Source: Acidiferrimicrobium sp. IK (GTDB lineage Bacteria > Actinomycetota > Acidimicrobiia > Acidimicrobiales > Palsa-688). From it: 64,000 nt of DNA. The position numbers and the translations under genes are program-made. The stretch lies in NCBI RefSeq assembly GCF_025499425.1, contig NZ_JAIMCB010000006.1:186001-250000 (forward strand), given 5' to 3'. Positions 33,964 through 42,954 of this stretch are shown one piece after another. A model generated the notes under the pieces. That model had not been told where the DNA came from, ran no database searches, and saw only the letters and a list, made by a program, of their open reading frames with translations. How positions within the stretch are numbered: position 1 is the first letter of the stretch; each line of letters begins with the position of its first letter.

Positions 33964-36831
33964 GTGCCCACCAACCAGCCGCGCCCGACAGTCGTGGCGC
34001 CCGACCCGTCCGGGGTGGCACTCCCCGGGGCTCGCCGCCACGAGCAGCTCGCCAACTTCCCGCCGGTCGGCGATTGGGACCACCACGTCGAGCACGACGC
34101 CAAGGCCCATCCCCGCAAGGTGGCGCACGAGTACATGCTGGTGCCGACCACCTGCTTCAACTGTGAGTCGGGCTGCGGCCTGCTGGCCTACGTCGACAAG
34201 TCCGACCTGTCGATCCGCAAGCTGGAAGGCAACCCTGCCCACCCGGGCTCCCGTGGCCGTAACTGCGCCAAGGGGCCGGCGACGGTCAACCAGATCGACG
34301 ATCCCGAGCGGATCCTTTATCCGCTGCGACGCGTCGGCGCCCGCGGTGAGGGCAACTGGGAGCGGGTGTCGTGGGACGAGGCGCTCGACGACATTGCCGG
34401 GCGGATCCGTCGGTCGATCACCGAGGGCCGCCCCGAGGAGGTGATGTACCACGTCGGTCGCCCCGGCGAGGACGGGTTCGCCGAACGCTTCCTCACCGCG
34501 TGGGGTGTGGACGGGCACAACAGCCACACCAACGTGTGCTCCTCGGGGGCCCGGTTCGGGATGACGCTGTGGACCGGCTACGACCGGCCCAGCCCCGACC
34601 ACGCCAACGCCAAGGTGATCCTGTTGCTGTCGAGCCATCTCGAGACCGGCCACTACTTCAACCCGCACGCCCAGCGGATCATGGAAGGCAAGCTCGACGG
34701 CGCCAAGCTCGTCGTCGTCGACCCCCGCCTGTCCAACACCGCCGCGCACGCCGACCTGTGGCTGTCGCCGTGGCCGGGTTCGGAGGCCGCCATGCTGCTG
34801 TCTGTGGCGTCGTTCCTGCTCCGCACCCGCCAGATCGACACCGACTACATGCGCCGCTGGTTCAACTGGTCGGATTACCTGGCCAACCTCCATCCCGACG
34901 ACCCGGTGGACTTCGACGTCTTCCTCGACCGGCTCGAAGCCGACTACTCGCAATACACCTTCGAGTTCGCCGCCGCGGAAGCCCAGATCGAGCCCGAACG
35001 CATCGAGGAGCTCGCCCGGCTCGTCGCCGGGGCCGACCACCGCCTCTCCGCACACGTGTGGCGCTCGGCGTGTGCCGGCAATCTGGGCGGTTGGCAGGTG
35101 GCGCGAGCCCTGTGGTTCTTGCTGGCGTTGACCGGCAGCATCGGGACCGTCGGTGGCACCAGCCCCAACGGATGGGACAAGTTCATCCCCAAGGGACCCA
35201 CCATCCCCGAGGGCCACGACCATTGGAACGAGTTGACGTGGCCCGGTGAGTACCCCCTGGCCACCAACGAGATGTCGATCCTCCTGCCGCACTTCCTGGA
35301 GGAGGGCCGCGGGAGGCTGGAGGTGTACTTCTCCCGGGTGTGGAACCCGATCTGGACCGCCCCGGACGGGTTCACTTGGCTCGACGCCCTCACCGATTCC
35401 GACAAGGTCGGCCTGCACGTGGCGCTCACCCCCACCTGGTCGGAGACCGCCACCTTCGCTGACTACGTGCTGCCGATGGGCCACGCCCCCGAACGCCACG
35501 ACACCATGTCCTACGAGACCCACGCCGGCAAGTGGCTGAGCTTTCGCCAGCCGGTACGGCGTGTGGCCATGCAAAAGCTGGGGATCCCGGTCGACGACAC
35601 CCGCGACGCGAACCCGGGTGAGGTGTGGGAGGAGAACGAGTTCTGGTTCGACCTGTCATGGCGGATCGACCCCGACGGGGCTTTGGGGATACGCCGCCAC
35701 TTCGAGTCGCCGTACCGTCCCGGTGAAAAGGTCACCGTCGACGAGTACTACCGCTGGATCTTCGAGAACCAGGTGCCGGGGTTGCCCGAACGGGCAGCCG
35801 AGGCCGGCCTCACCTGCCTCGAGTACATGCGCAAGTTCGGGGCGGTGGCGGTCGGTGACGCCGCTTACCGCCTCGACGAACGCACCCTCGACGGCGCCGA
35901 GACCGAGGGCGCGCAGGTCGATCAGCTCGGGGTGCTGCGCCGCCCCGTCGGCCTCGACGACGAGCCGCCGCTAATCGGCGAGGCCGGGTCGCTCGGCGTG
36001 CGCCACGACGACGGCACCGTGACCGTCGGCTTCCCGACCCCCTCGCGGCGGTTGGAGATCTACTCGGCCACGATGCGCGACTGGGGCTGGCCCGAGTACG
36101 CGGCCCCCGGCTACATCGAGTCGCACATCTCCCGCCGCCAGATCGACCTCGAGGCCGGCCAGCTCGTGTTGGTGCCCACCTTCCGCCTCCCGGTCCTCAT
36201 CCACACCCGCTCCGGCAATGCCAAGTACCTCAACGAGATCGCCAACAGCCACCCCTTGTGGTTGCATCCCGACGACGCCCAACGCCACCAGGTCGGCACC
36301 GGAGGCCTGGTGAGGATCAACACCACCATCGGCTACTTCGTGGCCCGGGTCTGGGTGACCGAAGCCATCCGTCCGGGGGTGTGCGCCCTCAGCCACCACA
36401 TGGGTCGCTGGCGCCTCCACGACACCGACGGCAGCCGGTGGGTCACCGGTCAGGTCGACCTCACCCACCCCGACGGCCCCGACACTTGGCTGTTGCGCTA
36501 CCGCAGCGGCGTCGAGCCGTTCACCTCCGACGATCCCGACAGCGAGCGAATCTACTGGACCGACCCCGGCGTCCACCAGAACCTCGCCTTCGCCGTCCAA
36601 CCCGACCCACTGTCGGGCATGAACTGCTGGCTGCAGAAGGTCACCGTCGAGCACACCCAAGCCGGTGACCACTACGGCGACGTGTACGTCGACCGGCGCC
36701 GCTCGCGCCAGGTCTACCAGGAATGGCTGTCTATGACCCGCTCCACCACCGGCCCCGAGGGCCAACGCCGTCCCGAGTTCATGATGCGCCCGGTCAAGCC
36801 CAAGCGCAGGGCCTACCGGGTCGCGCAGTGA
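33964..36831 (+). CDS. molybdopterin oxidoreductase (PhsA/PsrA/DmsA-like)
   Basis: The 955-aa protein starts at GTG 33964 with AAAGGGG five bases before. A [4Fe-4S] motif is at residues ~64-101 (CFNCESGCG, then NCAKGP). A likely Mo-ligand Cys is at ~192 in NVCSSGARFG, and bis-MGD binding segments follow (VVVDPRLSNTAAHADLW, PTFRLPVLIHTRSGNAKYL). It belongs to the DMSO reductase superfamily of polysulfide/thiosulfate/tetrathionate-type enzymes. No twin-arginine signal is present, unlike most such catalytic subunits, so it probably works in the cytoplasm. The sulfur-gene context points to a sulfur substrate (inference). Confidence 0.87.
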   Translation: MPTNQPRPTVVAPDPSGVALPGARRHEQLANFPPVGDWDHHVEHDAKAHPRKVAHEYMLVPTTCFNCESGCGLLAYVDKSDLSIRKLEGNPAHPGSRGRNCAKGPATVNQIDDPERILYPLRRVGARGEGNWERVSWDEALDDIAGRIRRSITEGRPEEVMYHVGRPGEDGFAERFLTAWGVDGHNSHTNVCSSGARFGMTLWTGYDRPSPDHANAKVILLLSSHLETGHYFNPHAQRIMEGKLDGAKLVVVDPRLSNTAAHADLWLSPWPGSEAAMLLSVASFLLRTRQIDTDYMRRWFNWSDYLANLHPDDPVDFDVFLDRLEADYSQYTFEFAAAEAQIEPERIEELARLVAGADHRLSAHVWRSACAGNLGGWQVARALWFLLALTGSIGTVGGTSPNGWDKFIPKGPTIPEGHDHWNELTWPGEYPLATNEMSILLPHFLEEGRGRLEVYFSRVWNPIWTAPDGFTWLDALTDSDKVGLHVALTPTWSETATFADYVLPMGHAPERHDTMSYETHAGKWLSFRQPVRRVAMQKLGIPVDDTRDANPGEVWEENEFWFDLSWRIDPDGALGIRRHFESPYRPGEKVTVDEYYRWIFENQVPGLPERAAEAGLTCLEYMRKFGAVAVGDAAYRLDERTLDGAETEGAQVDQLGVLRRPVGLDDEPPLIGEAGSLGVRHDDGTVTVGFPTPSRRLEIYSATMRDWGWPEYAAPGYIESHISRRQIDLEAGQLVLVPTFRLPVLIHTRSGNAKYLNEIANSHPLWLHPDDAQRHQVGTGGLVRINTTIGYFVARVWVTEAIRPGVCALSHHMGRWRLHDTDGSRWVTGQVDLTHPDGPDTWLLRYRSGVEPFTSDDPDSERIYWTDPGVHQNLAFAVQPDPLSGMNCWLQKVTVEHTQAGDHYGDVYVDRRRSRQVYQEWLSMTRSTTGPEGQRRPEFMMRPVKPKRRAYRVAQ

Positions 36832-37067
36832 GAAATCCCTTCCGGGTGCTTCGCCGGCGACGACCGGCCAGCGTGACCCCCGAGGGATCACGGAGCGACC
36901 GGGTGAGGGCGCGCCTGCCCGGACCCCCGGCGGACATCCACACCGCACGCAATGCCACCGACACGTGGCCGGGTCGGCCGCCGACGCTGCCGGTGGGGGC
37001 GACGGGATCGTCCCGCCGCGCCCACCAGCAGCCGATGGGCTCCGGTGGCGAGGGACCTTCTGGCTAG
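36828..37067 (+). CDS. short basic ORF overlapping the molybdopterin gene stop
   Basis: An open frame of 79 codons starts at GTG 36828, overlapping the TGA of the molybdopterin gene by 4 bp (GTGA), as real coupled genes here do. The product begins RNPFRVLRRRRPASVTPEG and is Arg/Pro-rich, with no domain I recognise. A small partner protein is possible; a chance ORF in GC-rich DNA is as likely. Confidence 0.35.
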   Translation: MRNPFRVLRRRRPASVTPEGSRSDRVRARLPGPPADIHTARNATDTWPGRPPTLPVGATGSSRRAHQQPMGSGGEGPSG

Positions 37068-37084
37068 CGCGCCGTCGCTCGATG

Positions 37085-37144
37085 GCGGCCCGCTGGCCTG
37101 ACGCGGCCCGCTGGCCTCAGGCGGCCCGCTGGCCTCAGGCGGCC
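37085..37144 (+). repeat. 18-bp tandem repeat at the thioredoxin 3' end
   Basis: Three tandem copies of an 18-bp unit GCGGCCCGCTGGCCTCAG (first copy ends GAC instead of CAG) plus a partial fourth occupy 37085-37144. The minus-strand thioredoxin stop codon (37135-37137) falls in the third copy. Confidence 0.8.
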
Positions 37145-37563
37145 GGCCGGTCCAGGTGCCGGCTCAGCCACGATTCGAGCGCCGGGCGGCCTGCCGCGCC
37201 GACCTGGCGGTCGACCTCCTCGCCGTGGCGCAGCAGGACGAGGCACGGGATGCCCTGGACCCCGTACCGGGCGGCGAGCCCGGGGGCGTCGTCGACGTTG
37301 ACCTTGACGACCTTGAGCCGGCCGGCCAGGTCGGCGCCGAGGGCCTCGACCGTGGGGCTGACCGCCCGGCAAGGCCCGCACCACGGGGCCCAGAAGTCCA
37401 CCAGCACCGGCACCGACGTGTCGACCACGGCATCGAATGACGGCGCGCCCGCCTCGACCGACCAGGGCAGCGCCACCTTGCATTTGGCGCAGCGGGGGGT
37501 GCCGCCGGCGGCGTCGGGCACCCGGTTGCGGGCATGGCACGCCGGGCAGGCGACGGTGCTCAC
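37135..37563 (-). CDS. thioredoxin-2-like protein with N-terminal zinc ribbon
   Basis: The 142-aa protein from GTG 37563 begins VACPACHARNRVPD and has a second CAKC, making a CxxC...CxxC zinc ribbon as in thioredoxin 2. The thioredoxin core follows: VLVDFWAPWCGPCRAVSP with the WCGPC active site at about residue 60, and GIPCLVLLRHG with the cis-Pro (IP). It reduces disulfides or protein persulfides. The GTG overlaps the DUF302 stop by 4 bp (GTGA), so both genes are co-translated and likely under the 38038-38065 operator. Confidence 0.92.
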   Translation of the reverse strand: MSTVACPACHARNRVPDAAGGTPRCAKCKVALPWSVEAGAPSFDAVVDTSVPVLVDFWAPWCGPCRAVSPTVEALGADLAGRLKVVKVNVDDAPGLAARYGVQGIPCLVLLRHGEEVDRQVGAAGRPALESWLSRHLDRPAA

Positions 37564-37967
37564 CCGCGGTCCCGGTCGGCGTCGGCCAGATCGGTGAGGG
37601 CTTCGCCGATCAGACGGGCTGCCTCGTCGGCGATAGGCCCGAGCGCCGGGCTGTCGGGGACCGTCGCCAAGATCGACGGGTCCAGCGCGTCGACGATGAT
37701 GCCGTTGTCGCCTTGGCGGACCACCACGTTGCACGGCAGGAGGGCCCCGACCTGGCGATCGGCGTCGAGGGCACGCTTGGCAAGGCCGGGGTTGCAGGCT
37801 CCGATGATCAGGTAAGGCTCCATGTCCGCGCCGAGCTTGTCGTGCAGCGTGGCTCGGACGTCGATCTCGGTGAGGGTACCGAACCCCTTGGCTTTGAACG
37901 CCTCTTTCACCTTGGCGACGGCCTCGTCGTAGGTGGCGTCGAGGGTGATGGTCTTGACATATCCCAT
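37560..37967 (-). CDS. DUF302 protein
   Basis: The 135-aa protein has the DUF302 pattern (YVKTITLDATYDEAVAKVKE, GFGTLTEIDVRATLHDKLG, PYLIIGACNPGLAKRALDAD, GALLPCNVVVRQG) with two Cys at conserved sites. An AAGGAGGAG lies six bases before ATG 37967. The biochemical role of DUF302 is not settled; it is often found near sulfur and rhodanese genes. Coupled to the downstream thioredoxin gene; its promoter region faces the MMPL gene across the palindromic operator. Confidence 0.88.
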   Translation of the reverse strand: MGYVKTITLDATYDEAVAKVKEAFKAKGFGTLTEIDVRATLHDKLGADMEPYLIIGACNPGLAKRALDADRQVGALLPCNVVVRQGDNGIIVDALDPSILATVPDSPALGPIADEAARLIGEALTDLADADRDRG

Positions 37968-38037
37968 GGCTTGCTCCTCCTTGGTTGGGGGTACTTACCC
38001 ATCGGTCGGGTCAGCGCACCTGCGGTCCCCGGTTGTA

Positions 38038-38065
38038 TGAATCATACCCCAGGGGGTATGATTCA
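38038..38065. promoter_or_regulatory. perfect 28-bp palindrome, CstR/CsoR-type operator
   Basis: Arms TGAATCATACCCC and GGGGTATGATTCA (13 bp each, perfect) are separated by AG. The TACCCC/GGGGTA core is the CsoR/CstR operator type. It lies in the divergent gap between DUF302 (start 37967) and the MMPL gene (start 38094), so it can control both directions. The likely regulator is the CstR-type protein at 25845. Confidence 0.75.
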
Positions 38066-38093
38066 GTCATGGGAAGACCGAGGAGGACGACCG

Positions 38094-40295
38094 TTGTCGA
38101 CAACTGAGCGGACCCAGGCCAGGGTGGCCAAGCCCGGCAACCCCGAGGCAGGTGAAGGGCCTACAGGGCTGTTCGCCAGGATCGGGCATTGGACGGGCCT
38201 GCACCTACGTCCCGTGCTCGTGGTGTGGTTGATGGTGCTGGTCGTCTTCGGCGTCTTCGCTCCCAAGGTGGAGTCGGCGCTCGCCGGGGCCGGCTGGCAG
38301 GACTCGACCAGCCAATCGGTGCACGCCCGCCAGCTCATCCGCCGAGACTTCTCCGGTCTCGGCTCGAGCGCCCTGCAGGTGGTCGTGGTCGACCGCAGCG
38401 GCCCGATCGCCGCGGACCCGGCCGCAATTGCGACGCTCTCCAAGGTCGAAGCGACCCTGCGCGCCAACAAAGATGTCTCGACCGTGGTCCCCCCCCAGGC
38501 GGGCTCGTCGATCTCAGCTGACGGGCGCACCGCTGTGGTAATCGCCGGCGCGGCCGCCAGCACTAACCAGATGGTCACCGCCGCCGATCACCTTGCGACA
38601 CCCCTCTCGCGCCTTGGCCACAGCCACATCAGCGTCACCCTCACCGGTGACAGCGCCCTGTGGGCCAACTTCAACTCGGCCAACCACTCGGCGATGCTCC
38701 GCTCGGAGATGTTGTCCTGGCCCGTCACGTTGGCAATCCTGGCCGTGGCGTTCGGCAGCCTGATCGCTGCCGGCCTGCCCCTGATGCTGACAATGGCCGG
38801 ACTGCTCGTCGCCGCCGGCGCCCTGGTGCTGGCCAACCACATCGCTCCGGTGTCGATCTGGGCCCTCAACTTCGCGCTGATGTTCTCCCTGGCACTCGGG
38901 ATCGACTACGCCCTGTTCCTGGTCGTGCGCTTCCGCTCCGCGCTCGAGCATCGCGGAGTTCAACCCGGGGACCGTGGCGCCGCAGCCGCAGCCGCAGCCG
39001 AGACCCTCGCCACGGCCGGCAAGGCGGTGGCGTTCTCCGCGGTCACCGTGCTGGCCTCGCTCGCTTCGATCCTCATCGTGCCGAGTCCCGCATTCCGCTC
39101 GATGGCCATAGGGATCATGCTGTCGGTCCTCGCCGTGCTGGCCGCCACCCTCACCCTGCTCCCCGCAGTGCTGGGCAAGCTCGGGACCCGCATCAACTCG
39201 GGGCGCGTGCGCCTCCGTCGGGGCGGCCCCGACCTCCCCGCCGGGCACAAGCTCGAGCAGCGCCTCCACGCCTGGGGCCGGTTGCTGTGGGCTCACCCCT
39301 GGCCGGCGGCCGTCGCCGGGCTGGTGGTGCTTCTCCTCGCTGCCGCTCCGGTGATCGGCCTGCGGACATCCATGCCGTCGATCACGATCATCCCGGCTTC
39401 TTCCAACGCCCGGGTCGGCTACAACCAGGTCTCCGCCGCCTACGGAGTTGGGTTCCCCGGCACCCTGCAGGTGGTGGTGCCCGCCGGCGAGCAGGCTGCC
39501 GCCCTCGCAGCGGCACGCCGCACCCCCGGTGTCGCCGCCGTGATGCCCGGCCCGACCAACGCCGGCTCGACCATGGACCAGGTCGTCCCCACCACCGGGC
39601 CGTCCGCCGCGGCGACGGGTGCAACCATTGACCGGCTGCGCCGCAACCTGCCTCCCGGCGCCCTGGTCGGAGGGGCGGCGGCAGAAAACCATGATCTGCA
39701 GCACGCCCTGGCTAGCCGCACGCCCATCGTGTTCGGGATGCTCGCGGCCATGGGCTTCATCCTGCTGCTGGTCGCCCTCGGCGCGCCGCTGGTGGCCTTC
39801 GGCGGGGTGGTGATCACCGGGCTTTCGGTTGCCGGCGCCTTCGGGATCGCCCGGCTGATCTTCCAGAACGGGGACTTGTCGGGGCTGTTGGGCTTCACGC
39901 CGCAAGGCTTCGTCGACGCCTGGGGCCCGCTGTTCTTCGGGGCGATGGTCTTCGGCGTCGCCATGGATTACACCCTGTTCCTCCTCTCGGCGGCCAAGGA
40001 GCGCTACGAGACCCACGCCGACCCCGAAAAGTCGATGGTGGGATCGGTCCAGACCTCCGGGCGGGTGGTGGTCTCAGCTGCGGCCGTGATGATCGCAGTG
40101 TTTCTCACCTTCGCCCTCTCTGGACCGCTCGCCCCCAAGGAGATGGGTGTGATCCTCGCCGTGGCCGTAGCGCTCGACGCCCTAGTCGTCCGCCTGGTGC
40201 TCCTGCCGGTGCTACTGCGCCTCACCCATCACGCCGCATGGCACCAACCCCACTGGCTCGGTCGGATCCTGCCGACCGTCCGCTTCGCCCACTGA
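38094..40295 (+). CDS. MMPL-family (RND) membrane transporter
   Basis: The 733-aa protein is read from TTG 38094, seven bases after AGGAGG. One membrane helix near residue 40 (VLVVWLMVLVVFGVFAP) is followed by a large extracytoplasmic domain and five helices with the RND acidic pair in ALGIDYALFLVVRFR. A second periplasmic loop and a second five-helix set follow (GVAMDYTLFLLSAAKERYE). MMPL proteins export lipids or small hydrophobic compounds with proton motive force. The start lies 29 bp from the palindromic operator, so sulfide/persulfide control is likely. The substrate is unknown. Confidence 0.9.
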   Translation: MSTTERTQARVAKPGNPEAGEGPTGLFARIGHWTGLHLRPVLVVWLMVLVVFGVFAPKVESALAGAGWQDSTSQSVHARQLIRRDFSGLGSSALQVVVVDRSGPIAADPAAIATLSKVEATLRANKDVSTVVPPQAGSSISADGRTAVVIAGAAASTNQMVTAADHLATPLSRLGHSHISVTLTGDSALWANFNSANHSAMLRSEMLSWPVTLAILAVAFGSLIAAGLPLMLTMAGLLVAAGALVLANHIAPVSIWALNFALMFSLALGIDYALFLVVRFRSALEHRGVQPGDRGAAAAAAAETLATAGKAVAFSAVTVLASLASILIVPSPAFRSMAIGIMLSVLAVLAATLTLLPAVLGKLGTRINSGRVRLRRGGPDLPAGHKLEQRLHAWGRLLWAHPWPAAVAGLVVLLLAAAPVIGLRTSMPSITIIPASSNARVGYNQVSAAYGVGFPGTLQVVVPAGEQAAALAAARRTPGVAAVMPGPTNAGSTMDQVVPTTGPSAAATGATIDRLRRNLPPGALVGGAAAENHDLQHALASRTPIVFGMLAAMGFILLLVALGAPLVAFGGVVITGLSVAGAFGIARLIFQNGDLSGLLGFTPQGFVDAWGPLFFGAMVFGVAMDYTLFLLSAAKERYETHADPEKSMVGSVQTSGRVVVSAAAVMIAVFLTFALSGPLAPKEMGVILAVAVALDALVVRLVLLPVLLRLTHHAAWHQPHWLGRILPTVRFAH

Positions 40296-40318
40296 CCGGA
40301 GCGATCCGGTGATCGTGA

Positions 40319-40348
40319 GCAGGACGGCCGACGCACCGGCCGTCCTGC
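40319..40348 (+). terminator. strong hairpin after the MMPL gene
   Basis: Arms GCAGGACGGCC and GGCCGTCCTGC (11 bp, perfect) with an 8-nt loop lie 24 bp after the stop. A smaller hairpin ACCGGA-GCGA-TCCGGT (40295-40310) precedes it. There is only a short T-containing tail. Confidence 0.6.
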
Positions 40349-40467
40349 TCTTCGATGCAGACGAGCAGAAAGCGAGTCGCATGCCAGACCTCCGACACGG
40401 CGTAGTCCCTCCGACCTGGCCGGTTCGCCTCCCCTTGTGGGTGTGCCGAGCACCCCGTCCGCCCCGC

Positions 40468-41616
40468 TCAGGCAACCATCCGGTACTCGTGGATGAGGCC
40501 ACCAGACGATCGGCTCTTCGTAGCCAGGCCGCGTCAACGTCGCCGATGGTGTGGGAGGGGTCGCATCGGAGTATGCGGGCGGTCGTTGCCTGAGGGGCGG
40601 TGGGGCCGGTGGGGCCGGTGGGGGTCGTAATGCTTGACATAGTTGGCAAGGACTGCTTCGAGGTGACGGCGACCGAAAAGGAGCATCCGGTCGAGGCACT
40701 TGCGCCGGATGGTGCCGATGACCCGCTCACAGACGGCCTTAGCCCGGGGGCTCGGCGGGGGGTGGTGAACACGCTGGCGCCCTCGCTGCGAAGACGGCGT
40801 CGAAGGAGGCGGTGAACGGTGTCACGAATGCGGATGAGGAACTTCACGGCGTTGACTTGTTCGGCGAGTTACATCGAGAGAATCCGGGCTTCCTGGTCAC
40901 CCAGGCGGGAGACCCGCTTCGCGGTCACGCCGGCGATCCGTACGAGAGCGTGTCGTAAACATGAGGACGTAGAGCCTGCGGATAAGAACGGTGTCAACAT
41001 GGAAAGAAGTCCCACGCCATCAGCCCCTTCGCCTGTGCGGCAAGGGACTCCGCCCAGGTCGGTGCTGCCGCGGCGACGGTTCGACGCCGTGACCCTTCAG
41101 GTCACCCAGCTGCTCGATGACGATGCCCATGGTGGCCAGTTCGCCGTGGATACGGCGGTAGCCCCACTGGGGCTCTCCTTCGCCAGTCGGAGCACCAAGG
41201 CGGTGGTGCCCTCGGGATCGCCGGTCGACCGGGCCGGCCGCGCGGTAGGCCCAGCGGTTGGCGACCAGGTCCCGGTGCCAGTGCAGCAAGGTCGACGCTT
41301 GACGAAGGAGCGTTCGAGGCGGCGGCGCGGAGCAGTCGTGCCAGCGCGGCCAGCACCGCTCTCTGCCGGCTCCAGCGCGGGTAGCTGCACCTGGCGCCGA
41401 AGCACCGCCGCCCCGGCGCAGCACGACGATCTCGATCGCGAGCTCGGTATCGCTCGGACCGATGAGGCGGACCAACCGAAGTACCCCGCAATACGCCCGG
41501 AAGAGGACCAAGAGAGTCACGGCCCGGGCGCTCGCTGCGCGCCGCCGCCATCGGTCAAAGTCCGGCTCACAGCCCATGGTGACATTATCGGCACGCACAG
41601 GGTGCGGGTGACGCAT
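40468..41616 (-). pseudogene. decayed insertion-sequence transposase (integrase core)
   Basis: Minus-strand fragments match integrase-core transposases: N-terminal HWHRDLVANRWAYR and PQWGYRRIHGELATMGIVI, and C-terminal CERVIGTIRRKCLDRMLLFG, RRHLEAVLANYVKHYDPHRP and IHEYRMVA, ending near 40468. They lie in different frames and the central catalytic DDE region is mostly lost. No intact inverted repeats were identified. Confidence 0.75.
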
Positions 41617-41667
41617 ATACGTGCGTGCGGCGGTCGAGCAGGCGAGTTGCCGCGCGGCCAGCGGGAT

Positions 41668-42120
41668 AGGTTTCGTTAATCTCCGCCAGACGCTACGACC
41701 CGCCGGCGGATGGTGTTCGCCTGCTGGCAGGCCCCTCTCCTACCTGGGGATGGCGGTCGTCAACCGGTCCGCCGCCCAGATCTTCGGTGTGGATCCGCCA
41801 CCGCACGACGCTCCGAGACCCTTCTCGCCGGCCGCTCCTGACGGGTCAGGTCTGTGATCGAAGCGGCAGCGTCTCCTGCTGTGAGACTACTCACCAGGAG
41901 CGGGCTCCGCGTCCGGCAGGCCGTCGAGGACTGGGTGCACCAGCGCCTGCTCATGGGGCTGGCCCGTTCGAGCTACCTCGATGCGAAACCAGGCCGCCAG
42001 CGCGAGGTTCGCCCCATTATTGCTGAGGCACTCGCCGCGTACCCGGTTCGACGCCGAGGACCCAATGAGCGGTCTGGGGAGCGACGCCACAGAATGGGTC
42101 GTGGGCGCCCGGACCTGCGA
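41668..42120 (+). pseudogene. methyltransferase remnant (copy B)
   Basis: This copies the 3' part of the methyltransferase at 17067-17948 (GGATGGTGTTCGCCTG, GTGTGGATCCGCCACCGCAC and later blocks are shared). Frameshifts and small deletions break it, and the 5' 40% is absent. Confidence 0.75.
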
Positions 42121-42246
42121 GCCGTAGAGGCCGAATGGTGGTGACGAGGACCATACGAGGACGCCAACCATTACCCTGATGTCGTGTCCTGTATCGTCAC
42201 CCGTCTCATGGTGGCAGCCTCCGCTGCTTACCTCCTCTGAGGCCTC

Positions 42247-42477
42247 GTGCACGACGAGTTAGTGACGTGGCTCGTCGTCGCGGTGTCCGTCATAGCCGTC
42301 CTCGCGTGGTCCCAACCGCATGGAGCTGGCTGGCGCCTGGGCAGCCAATGCGGGCCTGCATGTGGGAAGCGCAAGCGGACGGGCTCGTCAGCGCACCGGC
42401 CGGTTCTAACGTTCGTGGATATGCCGACGGGCAGAACAGAACTCTCTCTTGACCCTACCGAGGAGGAAAACCGATGA
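42247..42477 (+). CDS. small single-pass membrane protein, copy B
   Basis: This 76-aa protein, starting at GTG 42247, has helix ELVTWLVVAVSVIAVLAWS, motif GQCGPACGKRKR and tail TFVDMPTGRTELSLDPTEEE. It is clearly homologous to the product of 18040-18309. An in-frame TGA lies 9 nt upstream, at the place where copy A reads through, so copy B must start here. The stop overlaps the DsrE start (ATGA), as in copy A. Conservation of the ORF beside a dead methyltransferase copy indicates selection on this pair. Confidence 0.7.
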   Translation: MHDELVTWLVVAVSVIAVLAWSQPHGAGWRLGSQCGPACGKRKRTGSSAHRPVLTFVDMPTGRTELSLDPTEEENR

Positions 42478-42818
42478 ACACGACAACAAGTCCAGCCAGG
42501 GTGGCGTTCTTGATCTTGAGTGATGATCCTGCCAGGGTGCTTCCTGGCTTGGTGATGGCGGCGCGGATGAAAGCGAATCGTGGTGCGGACGTGCGCGTCC
42601 TCTTCTTCGGGCCTGGTGTGAAGCTGGCAGCTAGTGGGACGGCCGATGAGCAGCTCGACGCCCTCCGTGCGGCTGGTATCGGGGCGAAGGCCTGCTCGGC
42701 CAACGTCGAGCAGTACGGAGTGGCCGCCGAAATTGCGACGCGCCCACTGGAGCTGCTCGCCGCAGGAGCAGAGGTCGAGGAGTACGCTCGCCAGGGCTAT
42801 ACGGTGCTCAGTTTCTGA
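42474..42818 (+). CDS. DsrE/TusD-like small protein, copy B
   Basis: The 114-aa protein differs from the 18306-18650 product at about a dozen positions, mostly conservative (for example SDDPARVL for SEDPARAL, TADEQLDALRA for AADEHLDALRA). The Cys in KACSANVEQYG is kept. An AGGAGG lies a few bases before ATG 42474. As with copy A, it probably handles sulfane sulfur. Both copies intact may mean dosage or two different partners. Confidence 0.75.
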   Translation: MNTTTSPARVAFLILSDDPARVLPGLVMAARMKANRGADVRVLFFGPGVKLAASGTADEQLDALRAAGIGAKACSANVEQYGVAAEIATRPLELLAAGAEVEEYARQGYTVLSF

Positions 42819-42954
42819 TCTTCTGTCAGGGGTTTCGGCACCGCCGAGCGCAACCCGTTGAGCCCGTCAGGCGGCCCCTTCGGCGCTGGCCGCTGCCTTT
42901 CCAGGCGACGAAGCCATCAGCAACTTCCCTCCACCCCGAGATGCTGGGCGCGGT

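Noticed and set aside
36723-36827. Extension of the short ORF upstream of GTG 36828
   Set aside because: It lies inside the molybdopterin gene in another frame; only the part from the GTGA overlap is plausible.
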